Below are positions 44,795 to 55,119 of a stretch of DNA of 64,000 nucleotides, piece after piece; position 1 is the stretch's first letter; every line of letters begins with the position of its first letter. This stretch comes from Prostheceraeus crozeri. Taxonomy: Eukaryota > Platyhelminthes > Polycladida > Euryleptidae. Position numbers and translations under genes: made by a program. The DNA lies in contig CAJQUW010011301.1 in the NCBI GenBank assembly GCA_907163375.1, positions 99,038 through 163,037 of the forward strand, written 5' to 3'. The notes below the pieces were generated by a model that was not told where the DNA came from, made no database searches, and saw only the letters and a program-made list of their open reading frames with translations.

Positions 44795-47700
44795 ATGAAT
44801 CGTGAAATGTCTCTCGGACAAACGTCTAGGATTGATGAATTAATCAAGAAACAAACTGCTGAGTTTGATGCGCAAATTAAACATAGTAAACGTAGTAAAC
44901 GTATTAAAAAACAGAAACGTACTAGGCGTAGTATTAGACGTAATACTAAAAAACAGAAACGTGGAACAAAAGAAATATTAGAAACTCCTATTAGTGATAT
45001 CTTTTTTGATGATAGAATTAAGGATGAACTTGGTGATGATTTATGTAATTTATTTAATCCAAATGAAATTAAATATGAAAATGTATCTTTTATTAATGTA
45101 GTAAATGATATGCGGAAACTTTTAGCAAATGGTAAAATTATTAATTTACTTGGAAAAGTTGTTAAAGATCAGGAAAATATAATTCAAAATTTTTACGTAA
45201 CCTATAATAAAAAATCATTTGAAACATGGTTTTCGAATCTGGATGAGAAATCCGATGCTAACGAATGGATTTTTACAGGTAATATTAAATATGAAGATTT
45301 TGGAATGAAGTTAGTACAAAGATCGCATAGAGGGGCAGGGATTAATATGAAATATAGAATCAAAAAATATTTCGGTGAATATTGTTATATTCCTTCTGAA
45401 GATTTTTGTTTTATTAAATGTTATAATGTTTTACGAGGTTTTAATGAAGAACAAGGAGAAATGATGAAAGAAATGTTTAATAATTTTTTATATAAAGAGA
45501 AAGCCACATCTAGAACAGGAGTAATGTCAAACTGCAAATTTTCTCAATTCAATAAATATTTTGGAGAATGTGTTCAATATTATAGTCCTGCCAATTGTCA
45601 TTTAAATCCTAGAGGAATTGAAACGTTTCATAATTATGTTTATTACAATTATTTTCACGCAGGTTCAACAATTGGTCACTATTGTTTAATTAATAAATCT
45701 CATAAATTAAAAGCTATTAGAGAAATTGAAAATAATTTCAAACCCATATATAAAACAGTTACTGATGAAAATCTAACAACGCGTCCATATAAAATCATAA
45801 CAAAGAAAAAAATTGACTATGGTTCAACATATATTTGGGATCTCGAAACTTTTCCTGATCCTAACTGTTCAACAGCTCATCCTATTCCTTATGCTGTAGG
45901 AGCTATTAATTTTAATAAATTTATATGTTGTTTACCGAAACAAAGATTGAAAGAATTAGAAACACGTTTGTTAAGTGATATGATTAAAATTAAACGATCA
46001 AAAGATGAAGATGAAATTAAAAAACTTAAAAAACAGATTAATGAGTATAATAATTTAACTGAATTAGAATTTAATAAACTTCAAAATTGTGTGAAAATAT
46101 TTACGAGAACTGAGGATGATGAATGTCCGATCGGGGGAAACCCAGAGGACGTATGTCCGATCCATCAATTTTTTAAAACTCTTGAAAAATTTAATTATTC
46201 GAGAGTAACTTTAATAGCTCACAATTCATCAGGTTTTGATTCCTATTTTCCGATAAAAGCTAATTTTAAATTATCTAAACCGCCTCTTAAAACTTCAAGA
46301 GGAATATTGACTGCTTCATTACAAAATCCTTATACAACTGAATGTGTTAGTAGATACATCCAAAAATCTTTTAGATTTAAAAACAATATGAAAAAAGATT
46401 CACCTTCAGGTAAATTAGCACTTCAAACTATTATAATGAAATGTAGTTATCAACATGTAAAAACAAGTCTTTCTAAATGGTGTGAGAATTTTAAAATTCC
46501 TACGAATGTGTGCAAATTAAATTATGAAATTGGAGACATAACACATGAAAATTATAAAGAAAAAGAAATTGAATGGAGACCATATTTAGTTAACGATATT
46601 CTTTCTTTAGCTTTTTGTATCTACAAATATAATAATGTTATGCAAGATTTAGTTGGTGAAGATATAACTACTAATTTGACATCCTCTGCTTTAACATTTA
46701 ACGGTTGGATGAAAAGCGTACAAAATGACAATATAAATATTCATTCTCATATAGATTTATGGGCTAGAAATTATATTAGAAAATCTGTTAAAGGTGGAAG
46801 AGTTTCAGCAAATATAAGAAAATACATATCGCCATTTTGTAGCATCTTGTTACCAATATTAAAACAGTATTTACCTGGTCGCTGCGCTGGGGGGACTTTG
46901 TCCCTTGGTCGCTACGCTGGTGGGGCTTTGTCCCCTGGAAGTAATTTAATAGATTTAATGAAACAGTATCGAGATTTAGGAGATAAAACTGAAATTTGTA
47001 AGAAAATTTCAAATCAACTACTTGAACAAAAAAATGAATTTCTAATGGTTTTTGATGCAACATCTTTATATCCATCAGCTATGTATGATGAAAATTCAGA
47101 ATACCCTAAAGCTGAATCAGCTAGAAAATTTCGTCAAGAAGAAGAGCGGGAAATAGTATATAAATTTAATACTCAAACATTTAGACCTAAAACTGGAATA
47201 TTTACAGTTGTGTTTCAATATCCGAATGATATGTTTTTTCAACCAGTTCCTATTAAAGATAAAGTTAAAAATCAAAATAATAATTCTCATGTAAAAGTAA
47301 TCAGGTTTAGAAATGGTATATGTTATGATGTATTAACTTCTGTAGACATACAAGAAATTGTTAGATGTGGGGGAAAAATCTTACATATTACTGATGGTAT
47401 AATTTATGAAAAAAATTATCAAGTTTCACCATTTCGAAATTATATTGAAAAACTTTTTAATTTGAGAAAAAGATATAAAACAGAAGGAAATACTGTAGGT
47501 GATGAGTTAATTAAATTATTGATGAATTCGCTATATGGCAAAACTGTGCAAAAAGATATAACCACTAAATATCATTTATGGAATGAGAATACATTGAGAA
47601 AAAATTTCACTCAAGAAGTAAAAGATTATGAAAAATTAAATGATGAACAATATTTAGCGAAAGTAGAAATGGAAGATGATGAATTTCTCAAAACTAATAT

Positions 47701-48328
47701 TGTAAAAGATGGGAAGACGTCATTCATGCCATCACACTTAGGTTCTTTCATTCTTTCTCACTCTAGAAGAATCATGAATAACTTTATTTTAGAAATTAAT
47801 GGTTTCAAAGAAAAATACATTCATTATACAGATACTGATTCAATATATATTTCCAATGAGCTCTTTAATAAATTAGACGCTGCTGGATATGTTGGAGGAG
47901 AATTGTGTCAAGGGAAAAATGATTATGGAAATGGTGAAATTATTTTTGCAATGTTTATTGCACCTAAAGTAAAATACTGTATTACTGTAGATGAACAAGG
48001 GAGACTTAGTGAAAAGAAAACATTCAAAGGTTATTCACAAAACAAAGTAAAAGTAGAAGATTTTCTAAAATTATATTCGGGGAAAACATTATCGACTACA
48101 GTTAATAAACCATGGAAACGATCTTTAGAAACTGGAATTAGTATTCCTGATAAAAATAATAATACTGAAGAAAAAAAATTTTCTGGTCAAATAAATATTC
48201 TTAAACGTCAAGCACCTGATGAAAATGAAATTATGTTACCTTATAACGGAGAAGATATTCAAGCTGAAATATTTCAAACAATCATCTGTGAGAGTAATTT
48301 AAGTGATGATGATGACACGTGGGAATAA
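44795..48328 (+). CDS. Protein-primed family B DNA polymerase, type 2
   Basis: An intact 1,177-aa polymerase for protein-primed replication of the linear element. The first ~60 residues are very basic (KKQKRTRRSIRRNTKKQKR), a likely nuclear signal. Proofreading motifs: Exo I IWDLETF at about 348, Exo II HNSSGFDSYF at about 478, Exo III YLVNDILSLAF at about 598. Polymerase motifs: A FDATSLYPSAM at about 754, B LLMNSLYGKT at about 908, C YTDTDSIY at about 1012. Unlike the L polymerase it has no visible zinc fingers or endonuclease VII-like insert and keeps the canonical SLYP. A GC-rich repeat (46876-46940) adds about 22 residues before motif A. Confidence 0.97.
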   Translation: MNREMSLGQTSRIDELIKKQTAEFDAQIKHSKRSKRIKKQKRTRRSIRRNTKKQKRGTKEILETPISDIFFDDRIKDELGDDLCNLFNPNEIKYENVSFINVVNDMRKLLANGKIINLLGKVVKDQENIIQNFYVTYNKKSFETWFSNLDEKSDANEWIFTGNIKYEDFGMKLVQRSHRGAGINMKYRIKKYFGEYCYIPSEDFCFIKCYNVLRGFNEEQGEMMKEMFNNFLYKEKATSRTGVMSNCKFSQFNKYFGECVQYYSPANCHLNPRGIETFHNYVYYNYFHAGSTIGHYCLINKSHKLKAIREIENNFKPIYKTVTDENLTTRPYKIITKKKIDYGSTYIWDLETFPDPNCSTAHPIPYAVGAINFNKFICCLPKQRLKELETRLLSDMIKIKRSKDEDEIKKLKKQINEYNNLTELEFNKLQNCVKIFTRTEDDECPIGGNPEDVCPIHQFFKTLEKFNYSRVTLIAHNSSGFDSYFPIKANFKLSKPPLKTSRGILTASLQNPYTTECVSRYIQKSFRFKNNMKKDSPSGKLALQTIIMKCSYQHVKTSLSKWCENFKIPTNVCKLNYEIGDITHENYKEKEIEWRPYLVNDILSLAFCIYKYNNVMQDLVGEDITTNLTSSALTFNGWMKSVQNDNINIHSHIDLWARNYIRKSVKGGRVSANIRKYISPFCSILLPILKQYLPGRCAGGTLSLGRYAGGALSPGSNLIDLMKQYRDLGDKTEICKKISNQLLEQKNEFLMVFDATSLYPSAMYDENSEYPKAESARKFRQEEEREIVYKFNTQTFRPKTGIFTVVFQYPNDMFFQPVPIKDKVKNQNNNSHVKVIRFRNGICYDVLTSVDIQEIVRCGGKILHITDGIIYEKNYQVSPFRNYIEKLFNLRKRYKTEGNTVGDELIKLLMNSLYGKTVQKDITTKYHLWNENTLRKNFTQEVKDYEKLNDEQYLAKVEMEDDEFLKTNIVKDGKTSFMPSHLGSFILSHSRRIMNNFILEINGFKEKYIHYTDTDSIYISNELFNKLDAAGYVGGELCQGKNDYGNGEIIFAMFIAPKVKYCITVDEQGRLSEKKTFKGYSQNKVKVEDFLKLYSGKTLSTTVNKPWKRSLETGISIPDKNNNTEEKKFSGQINILKRQAPDENEIMLPYNGEDIQAEIFQTIICESNLSDDDDTWE
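46876..46940. repeat. GC-rich direct repeat inside polymerase gene
   Basis: Two near copies of a ~33-bp unit containing ggtcgctacgctggtggggc encode GRCAGGTLSL and GRYAGGALSP. This is far more GC-rich than its surroundings and in frame. Confidence 0.7.
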
Positions 48329-48337
48329 TAATTTTTT

Positions 48338-48565
48338 TATTACATCTAAAAATTTTATAACATCTAAAAATCTTATAACATCTAAAAATTTATAACATCT
48401 AAAAAATTTATAACATCTAAAAAATTTATAACACATCTAAAAAATTTATAACACATCTAAAAAATTTATAACACATCTAAAAAATTTATAACACATCTAA
48501 AAAATTTATAACATCTAAAAAATTTATTACATCTAAAAACTTATTACATCTAAAAATTTTATTAC
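48338..48565. repeat. AT-rich tandem array after polymerase type 2
   Basis: About a dozen units related to acatctaaaaaatttataac lie between the convergent polymerase and unknown gene. They end near where L-R homology resumes (about 48600). Likely a 3' transcript region. Confidence 0.8.
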
Positions 48566-48619
48566 ATATGAAAATATATTTATCGAATATTTTGGTATTT
48601 TCTATTAAGTTTTATCATA

Positions 48620-49947
48620 TTAAGTTTCATCATATAATGTTTTATGAAAAGATAATTTAAATTTATTTTCACTAACTATTGATTCTTCATCATCATCATC
48701 ATAAATTACACTTTTTGGTATAGGATGCCATTCCCTGATAGGATACCATTCTCTTATTGGAATATCTAACTCTAAATTACATCTTTTATCTGATAATAAT
48801 ATACTAGAGAAAAATATTGGTCTTTGATCTCTTTTGGAAAATTTAATAACACCACTATAATCTGAATCACTTTTAGTTTTTATTAAAGATGTTAAAATTT
48901 TAAATTGATTAGATGTAAATCCTAATTTAAATTTTGTAGACCCGACACATAGCTGTCTAACAGTATCTTCAACTATACCATCATTATTATTTTCAATTGT
49001 AAGAAAATGAAATTTAGATAAATTTTTATAATTACTAATATTTTTATAATCTTTTTTACCATTTACACCTTTTTCAGATTTTTCAGAATCATCATCTATA
49101 TTATTATCATCTATATTATTATCATCTATATTATTATCATCATTATTATTATCATCATTATTATCATAAGATTCTGTAAGATCGGGCAAAGCCCTAGAAC
49201 CTTCAGTTCGTTTGTTATGATTATGATTATGGACATTGTTAATAGTATAAGGTGTAGTCCACATATAAATTTTCTCTTGTTGAGCTAAGCCATTTATGTA
49301 AGATTTTAACAAATTAATATTTAAGTTTGAATATAATCCTATATATGTATCATCATCATATCTTTGGGGCATTTCTAATGTTTCTTGTTTATAAATTGTA
49401 TCTCTATAATATACTTGACATAATAATTCTTCGTTATGTTTTTTACTCTCGATATGAATGTTATATTGATTTTGTTCATCAACAAATAATCTAATTTTTT
49501 CTTTCGAAAAAGATTTAATTTTTTAACTAATTCTTTAATATTGATATAATTGATAATTTTATTTTCTATCCAATCAGTATTACTAATCGGTAAAACTGCT
49601 CTAATGAATCCGTAAACATTATTATGTCCTATTATAACCATATTTTCTTTATTTAATTCCACATAAGCTACATCATTATATTTGCTTACAATATCCATAA
49701 ATTTAATAAATGGATCACCTGAGAAAATGCAATAATTAGTTTCTATAGAAGGTAAACCTTTAGTCTGTTCTCTAAATATTTCGGCTTGTAATTGAAATAA
49801 AATATTAACATCTATACATGGATTATTATTATTATTATCAAAACATTTATTATCAAAACATTTATTATCAAATCCCGTTGATCTCGTCGAATAAGAAGAA
49901 CAGGATGATGCGGGCGAATATAATTTTTTTCAATTTGGATTTTCCAT
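48620..49947 (-). pseudogene. Unknown acidic minus-strand protein (copy R)
   Basis: Homologue of 11907-13304. It shares the TGA at codon 6 from the ATG at 49947. It has a private one-base deletion at about 49515 that separates the N-terminal part (to 49375) from the rest. The Asp/Asn-rich tract and adjacent GC-rich insertion are shared, but the tract length and nearby residues differ, and a duplicated IREWYPIREWHPIP occurs near the end. Confidence 0.55.
49182..49211 (-). repeat. GC-rich mini-insertion in unknown minus-strand gene
   Basis: Same unit and position as L 12544-12574, encoding RTEGSRALPDL, with one base change. Confidence 0.6.
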
Positions 49948-49949
49948 TT

Positions 49950-50046
49950 TTTCATTTTTATTAGAAAAAATTTTATTTTTTATTTTTATTAGAAAAAATT
50001 TTATTAGAAAAAATTTTATTTTTATTAGAAAAAATTTTATTTTTTT
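49950..50046. repeat. AT-rich tandem repeat between divergent genes (copy R)
   Basis: The ttattagaaaaaattttatt units number one more than in L. They lie between the divergent unknown and fibre-like genes. Confidence 0.6.
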
Positions 50047-50057
50047 ATTGTTAAAAA

Positions 50058-50945
50058 ATGATGTTACCAAATGTTGGTGGAGGTGCATATATCCCGAATA
50101 ATCGTGAATTAGAAATAGAGATAGAAAATTATATCATGAAAACTGGAGACGTTTTATCTGGTCCATTGCATCTTTCTATTCTTCCGCAACAAAATACAGA
50201 GTTAACAAATAAACAATATGTTGATACACAAATCAATGACTTAAAAGAAAAATATATAAACGATGTTTTGGTTCCACTGATGAATGAATTAAAGTTGCTA
50301 AAACTTAATGACAAATCATTAAACGAAAAATTATTAAAACTTAATAAAAAGGATGGAGAGCTAGAAGCAGATATAGCAAAACTTTTTAAAAAGATTTCAG
50401 AACAATCAAAAATTTTAATATTACTTTCTTTAAATTTAAAATCTGCAGTCATTAAAAATAAACATCAGATAAAAATGTTAAAAGAACAATTAGAAGATGA
50501 AATAGAAAAACTACCTGAAAGAATTTAAAAAAATTTAAAGCAGTTACAAACTACATTCCAAAAAAGTGTTGATGAATTAAGTTCTAAAATTACTCAACAA
50601 ATGAAAAAGATGAATAGAATAATAAATGAAGTAAACTCACTTAATGAAAAAGTTTATAAAATGAAAACTCTTAAAATCAATTTAGAAAATGAATTAAAGA
50701 AAAATTTACAAGAAAACTCTAAAGAAAATAAAGAACAGTTAGATTCTGTTAAAAGACAATTAGATGTTCTTAAAATTAAGTTAAATGCTCTTAAAACGGC
50801 GTTGAAGATTAATCAGCAGAAAATGCAAGTTAATAGAAGAGAAATTAAAGTACATCACACGCTGCTTGACGCAATAGATAAAGTGCAACAGGCAATTAAT
50901 AAAGTTATCTCGAAGTTGTTGTCCATTCACAAACGTAAATCTTAG
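50058..50945 (+). pseudogene. Fibre-like coiled-coil protein with premature stop (copy R)
   Basis: Same start and same collar motif (MKTGDVLSGPLHL ... NKQYVD) as the L gene, but a substitution creates TAA at 50526-50528, about halfway along the coiled coil. The remaining frame is open to 50945. The intact form is L 13401-14288. Confidence 0.65.
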
Positions 50946-51061
50946 CGTAAATATTAAACGGACCAAAGGTCCTGTGGTTACTAACCAATCGGAGCGAAGC
51001 TCCTCGAGGTTTTAGCCGATCGTAAATATTTTTTTCCAAAAGTCAAATTTAATCCTAAAAA

Positions 51062-51589
51062 ATGCCTATAATTTATAAACACAATCTTAAACAATTTGCT
51101 TCAAATCAAAGAATTGCTCATGAACCACGTATGAATCCTGTTTATCATTATGATAATAGAGAAACAGTTCACACGGAAGGAGCTGGGATCTTCTCTGGTA
51201 TTGGAAGTATCGTTAACTTAATTAAAAATAATAAAGATTTGATTACATCTGCTGCAAAAGGAGCAGCTGCTATAGGTAGTACAGCTAGTGCAATATCAAA
51301 TGCTGTCAAGTCTCAAAACGAATTAAAACAACTAGAAGCTATTCGTAAACTTAGGAATGATTCCGAAGAACTAAAAAATTTAAAAAAACTTTCAGAGGAA
51401 ACAAAAAACAAAATTGCTAACATTGCTGTTGGGGAAACCTTGAGGAGTGGAGCTCCGTCTGATAGTAAACATAATGAAAATAAAAATAATAAAAAAACAA
51501 TTGAAGAAATAAGAGGTAATGGCGTGAGCAGCAACCTTCGGTTTAACCAGCAAAGCTGTAGCGGAACTGGTCTAGCAAAATTTTTTTAG
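51062..51589 (+). CDS. Small Gly/Ala-rich virion-type protein (copy R)
   Basis: 175 aa, identical to the L protein (14405-14956) over the first ~140 residues, including the Gly/Ala-rich helix after EGAGIFSGIG. The tail lacks the palindromic L insert and instead reads HNENKNNKKTIEEIRG. An intact capsid-associated candidate; function inferred only from position and composition. Confidence 0.5.
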   Translation: MPIIYKHNLKQFASNQRIAHEPRMNPVYHYDNRETVHTEGAGIFSGIGSIVNLIKNNKDLITSAAKGAAAIGSTASAISNAVKSQNELKQLEAIRKLRNDSEELKNLKKLSEETKNKIANIAVGETLRSGAPSDSKHNENKNNKKTIEEIRGNGVSSNLRFNQQSCSGTGLAKFF

Positions 51590-51671
51590 TAAAATTATTT
51601 TAGTAAAATTATTTTAGCAGATTTTTTTCTGTGTGTGAGAAAAACAAAAAGTCAAATTATTTTTTATAAAA

Positions 51672-53007
51672 ATGTCTTCGCTTATCGAAAATAAATTTAG
51701 ATGAGACGATCCTCCGTTCGTCAGTTGCAATCAAAAAAAGAATGACTATATAAGAATTGCTATGAAATCCCGGATCTTCCAGTAGAGTAAATACTGGAGG
51801 TGATTTAATTTTTGAAGTTGATAATCAGCAGAGTTATATATATCTACCTGATTCATTTTTACACTGTGAATATTCTTTGTATAGTGATGCCAATTTTACA
51901 ACACCATTACCAGATACCGATAATATTGCACTAGAGAATAATTTCTTTCCAAGATTATTTACACAAATGCGTTTAGATGTTGCAACTCAAAATATAGAAA
52001 CAATAAGTGATTCTCCAGGTGTAATTGATACAATGCTTAGATTTGTAATAATTGGTGAAAATAATAAAAAGTATGAAATCGAAGGTTGGTTTCCTGATAC
52101 TAATGATGGTATAATTGTTGATGATTTAACTCACGCTGGAACAGATGCAGCAGGAATTGCGAAAGATGTAGAAAATATTGCAAAACATTTAAATAAAACA
52201 AACAATAGTGCATATAAAGAAAGACGTGAATTTAACAAGAAAAGTAAACAGACAGTAAATTGGTCATTGTCTCCATTATTCGGATATTTAGATTATGACA
52301 AAATATCATATCAATTAAAATTTAAATTAATAATTCATGGTACAGAAAATAATGAATTAATCTTTTTTGGTAAGACTGGAAAAAAAGCATATTTAAAAAT
52401 TGATAGACTTGAATGGTGGATTAAGCATATTACTCCTAGTTTAGAGATTGAAACAGCTATTACAAAAAGATTAAATACTAACAAACCAATTCCAGTAAAT
52501 TTTCTAAAGCGTACTGCTAGTTCAGTAAATTTTTCCGAACAAAGATTTAACTGGCATTTTACTAGAACTTCGAATACTCCAAGATATTTATTACTAACAT
52601 TTCAAAGAAATAATTCTCCAAGTTTTGATAAGAACAATAATCTCTTCCATATTAATACAATTCGAAGTTTACAAGTTTCATTAAATCAAACCCGATATCC
52701 AATTGATCCATTAAGATTCGATGATACCAATAATCAATTTATGGAAGGATATGATTCTTATCGAAATCTTTGTATAGAATTTGGAGTTGAACCACAATTA
52801 ACTCCTGGAGATTGGAGACATTTATATCCTGTTTTCTGTTTCGATTTAAGTGCACAATCAGAAGATATTATTAAGACTGGCTGTGATGTAACAATTAATA
52901 TTGAAAAAAAAACCACAACTTCATTGATGGCAACTTATGGTTTATTGCTAGAAGATGTAAAATATTCTATTGAAATTCTTAATGGAAAGATGGTAAGGAT
53001 AAGTTAA
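51672..53007 (+). pseudogene. Major capsid protein with early breaks (copy R)
   Basis: From the ATG at 51672 the 11th codon is TGA (51702-51704; L has TTA). An extra A follows near 51765. Downstream the frame is open, including the C-terminal PGDWRHLYPVFCFDLSAQ block, to 53007. The first usable Met after the breaks is at 51877, which would remove about 70 residues including the first strands. The intact form is L 15112-16446. Confidence 0.85.
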
Positions 53008-53250
53008 TTAAATTTTTTTCATAACTAGAATAGATTAAAAATTCTTAACTTAAAATTTTTCATAACTAGAATAGATTAAAATTTTTTGGTAACTTAAAAT
53101 TTTTTGGTAACTTGAAATTTTTTAATAACTAGAATAGATTAAAATTTTTTGGTAACTTAAAATTTTTTGGTAACTTGAAATTTTTTGATAACTTAAAATT
53201 TATTCATAACTAGAATAGATTAAAAATTTTCGTAACTTAAATTTTTTTTA
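53008..53250. repeat. AT-rich tandem repeat after major capsid gene (copy R)
   Basis: Expanded version of the L array at 16446-16615, with more units of the aatagattaaaa and ggtaacttaaaatttttt types. Confidence 0.65.
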
Positions 53251-53256
53251 TTAAAA

Positions 53257-53738
53257 ATGTCGCAAGCGAAAAGTAGTAATAATAAAACTGTTGAATTAAA
53301 ATAACGTAATATTGTTGACAAAAATACCCTAAAACTATTACGATTAATAAAAAAAAGTATTACATAAGTAAACCAATGATAGAGAATATTCAATTACAAG
53401 AAGAAAAGAATGGCGGGATTCTCCCATTAATTCCACTAATAATAGGAGGCATAGCAGCAGCAGGAAGTGTTGCAGGTGGGACAGCTGGTATTGTCCAAGC
53501 AGTAAATAAAAATAAATCAGAGAAGGCAGCATTAGAAGAACAAAAACGTCATAACAGAGAGTTAGAGAAAGTTGCTAGGGGTGACGGAATAGTAGATAAT
53601 TTTATTAGTAAATTAAAATTAGTTGATGAAGGAAAACGAGTTCTCAAAAATATTCTCCACAATGTTGATGATTTAATTGAAATTAAAGAAACTAAAGATG
53701 GTTCTGGAATATATCTAAGTCCTAGTATGATTCGGTAA
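53257..53738 (+). CDS. pX-like small hydrophobic virion protein (copy R)
   Basis: From the upstream ATG (53257) there is a TAA at codon 16, as in L, and additionally a one-base loss near 53325. The usable frame starts at 53376 (120 aa). It has the same Gly/Ala/Ile-rich segment with IIGG|I, a fit to adenain-type cleavage. The 14-residue GC-rich insertion of L is absent. Confidence 0.55.
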
Positions 53739-53752
53739 TAACCTCAGGACCT

Positions 53753-55108
53753 TTGGTCCGATCCGGTAAAACATTTATTTTATCTTTTAAAATTAATTCT
53801 ACAAATTCCGAAAATTTAATTAAATTAAAAATTGTTAATTTAGATTTATTGAATTATCTATTAAACAAAAATAAAAACTCAAACTGTCAGCATATTGGAG
53901 GTGACATACAAAAAACATTAGAAAACTTTCCTGGATTTATTTGGAGTAAATATTCAAAAGAAAAACATCTTCCTGGTCATTCATATACCGGTCCAGGAAC
54001 TCGATTAGATATAAGACTAGATGAGAATAATAATCCGAAACCAGGTGAAAAACCGATAAATAGAGTAGATGCCGCAGCTTACAGGCATGATTTAGCTTAT
54101 CGAAATCATGATCTAAGTTCTCGACATGCAGCTGATAAGAAGATGATTCAAGAATTAGATAGTATTCAAAATCCTACATTTATAGAAAAAATTGAAAGAA
54201 TGTTTGTTAAGAAAGCTTTACAAGCTAAAATATTATTCGGTCAGGGTTTAAATGAAACTAATAACTCTGAGAGCAACGCTCGAACCTACGCGTCCGAAAT
54301 GTCGAATGACCCAAGCCGCTACGCGTCTGAAATCCACAAGGAATATAGAAGGCCTAAATATTTATTGAAAGTAAAAGTATTTAATAAAGATGATATTTGG
54401 AGTGCTGATCTTATTCATATGCCGAATGAAAAAGATTATAAATACGCAATGACCGTTATAGATTTATATACACGATACGCTTGGGTAAAGCCTTTAAAAA
54501 ATAAAAGTGGTCTATCAGTTAAATATGCGTTTGAAGAAATCTTTAAAGAAAGTAAGAGAAAGCCAAAAAAATTGTTTGTTGATAAAGGGTCGGAATTTTA
54601 TAACAGAAATGTTCAGCCACCATTTGAAACTGTTTATTCAACTGAAAACGCTGGAAAAGCTGTAGTGATAGAAAGATTCAATCGGACGTTAAAAAATAAA
54701 TTATTCAAGAAATTTACTGAGCAGAGAAATCAGAAATGGTTGAAGATATTGCCCGGAATGGTAGAGCAGTACAATAATAAAGTTCATTCAGGTATTGAAG
54801 AAACTCCAAAGAATGCTTCTGACGACCCTGATTTAATACGAAAGAAAATATTCGAGAATAATAATTTGAATGAGAGTAATCCGAATTTGCAGAAACTTAA
54901 GCCGAAATTTAAAATTGGAGATAGAGTTAGAATATTTAAATATAAGAATAAATTTGAAAAAGGCTTCGTTGACTATTGGACTAAAGAAATATTTGAAGTT
55001 TGCAAAATAAATCAAACTTATCCGATTACTTATGAAATTAAAGATTTAGATAATGAGGATATCAGAGGCCGTTTTTATCAAAATGAATTACAGAAAACAG
55101 AGCTTTAG
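53753..55108 (+). CDS. PLA2-integrase fusion, open copy without ATG
   Basis: One open frame of 451 codons. The codon equivalent to the L start ATG is ATT here (53792-53794), so translation would need a non-ATG codon or a downstream Met. Residues 72-115: PLA2-like domain with YTGPGT (78-83) and catalytic His112-Asp113. Residues 161-165: LFGQ|G, an adenain-type site. Residues ~205-330: rve integrase core with Asp219, Asp277 and Glu307. C-terminal ~60 residues: SH3-like domain. The enzyme would insert the linear element, giving the 6-bp duplication seen at its ends. The Asp277-Glu307 spacing of 29 intervening residues is short for the D,D-35-E family. Confidence 0.92.
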   Translation: MVRSGKTFILSFKINSTNSENLIKLKIVNLDLLNYLLNKNKNSNCQHIGGDIQKTLENFPGFIWSKYSKEKHLPGHSYTGPGTRLDIRLDENNNPKPGEKPINRVDAAAYRHDLAYRNHDLSSRHAADKKMIQELDSIQNPTFIEKIERMFVKKALQAKILFGQGLNETNNSESNARTYASEMSNDPSRYASEIHKEYRRPKYLLKVKVFNKDDIWSADLIHMPNEKDYKYAMTVIDLYTRYAWVKPLKNKSGLSVKYAFEEIFKESKRKPKKLFVDKGSEFYNRNVQPPFETVYSTENAGKAVVIERFNRTLKNKLFKKFTEQRNQKWLKILPGMVEQYNNKVHSGIEETPKNASDDPDLIRKKIFENNNLNESNPNLQKLKPKFKIGDRVRIFKYKNKFEKGFVDYWTKEIFEVCKINQTYPITYEIKDLDNEDIRGRFYQNELQKTEL

Positions 55109-55119
55109 CTTCGCTTGAG

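Noticed and set aside
48338-48565. CRISPR-like array
   Set aside because: Units are directly adjacent AT-rich tandem repeats with no unique spacers, in a eukaryotic context.
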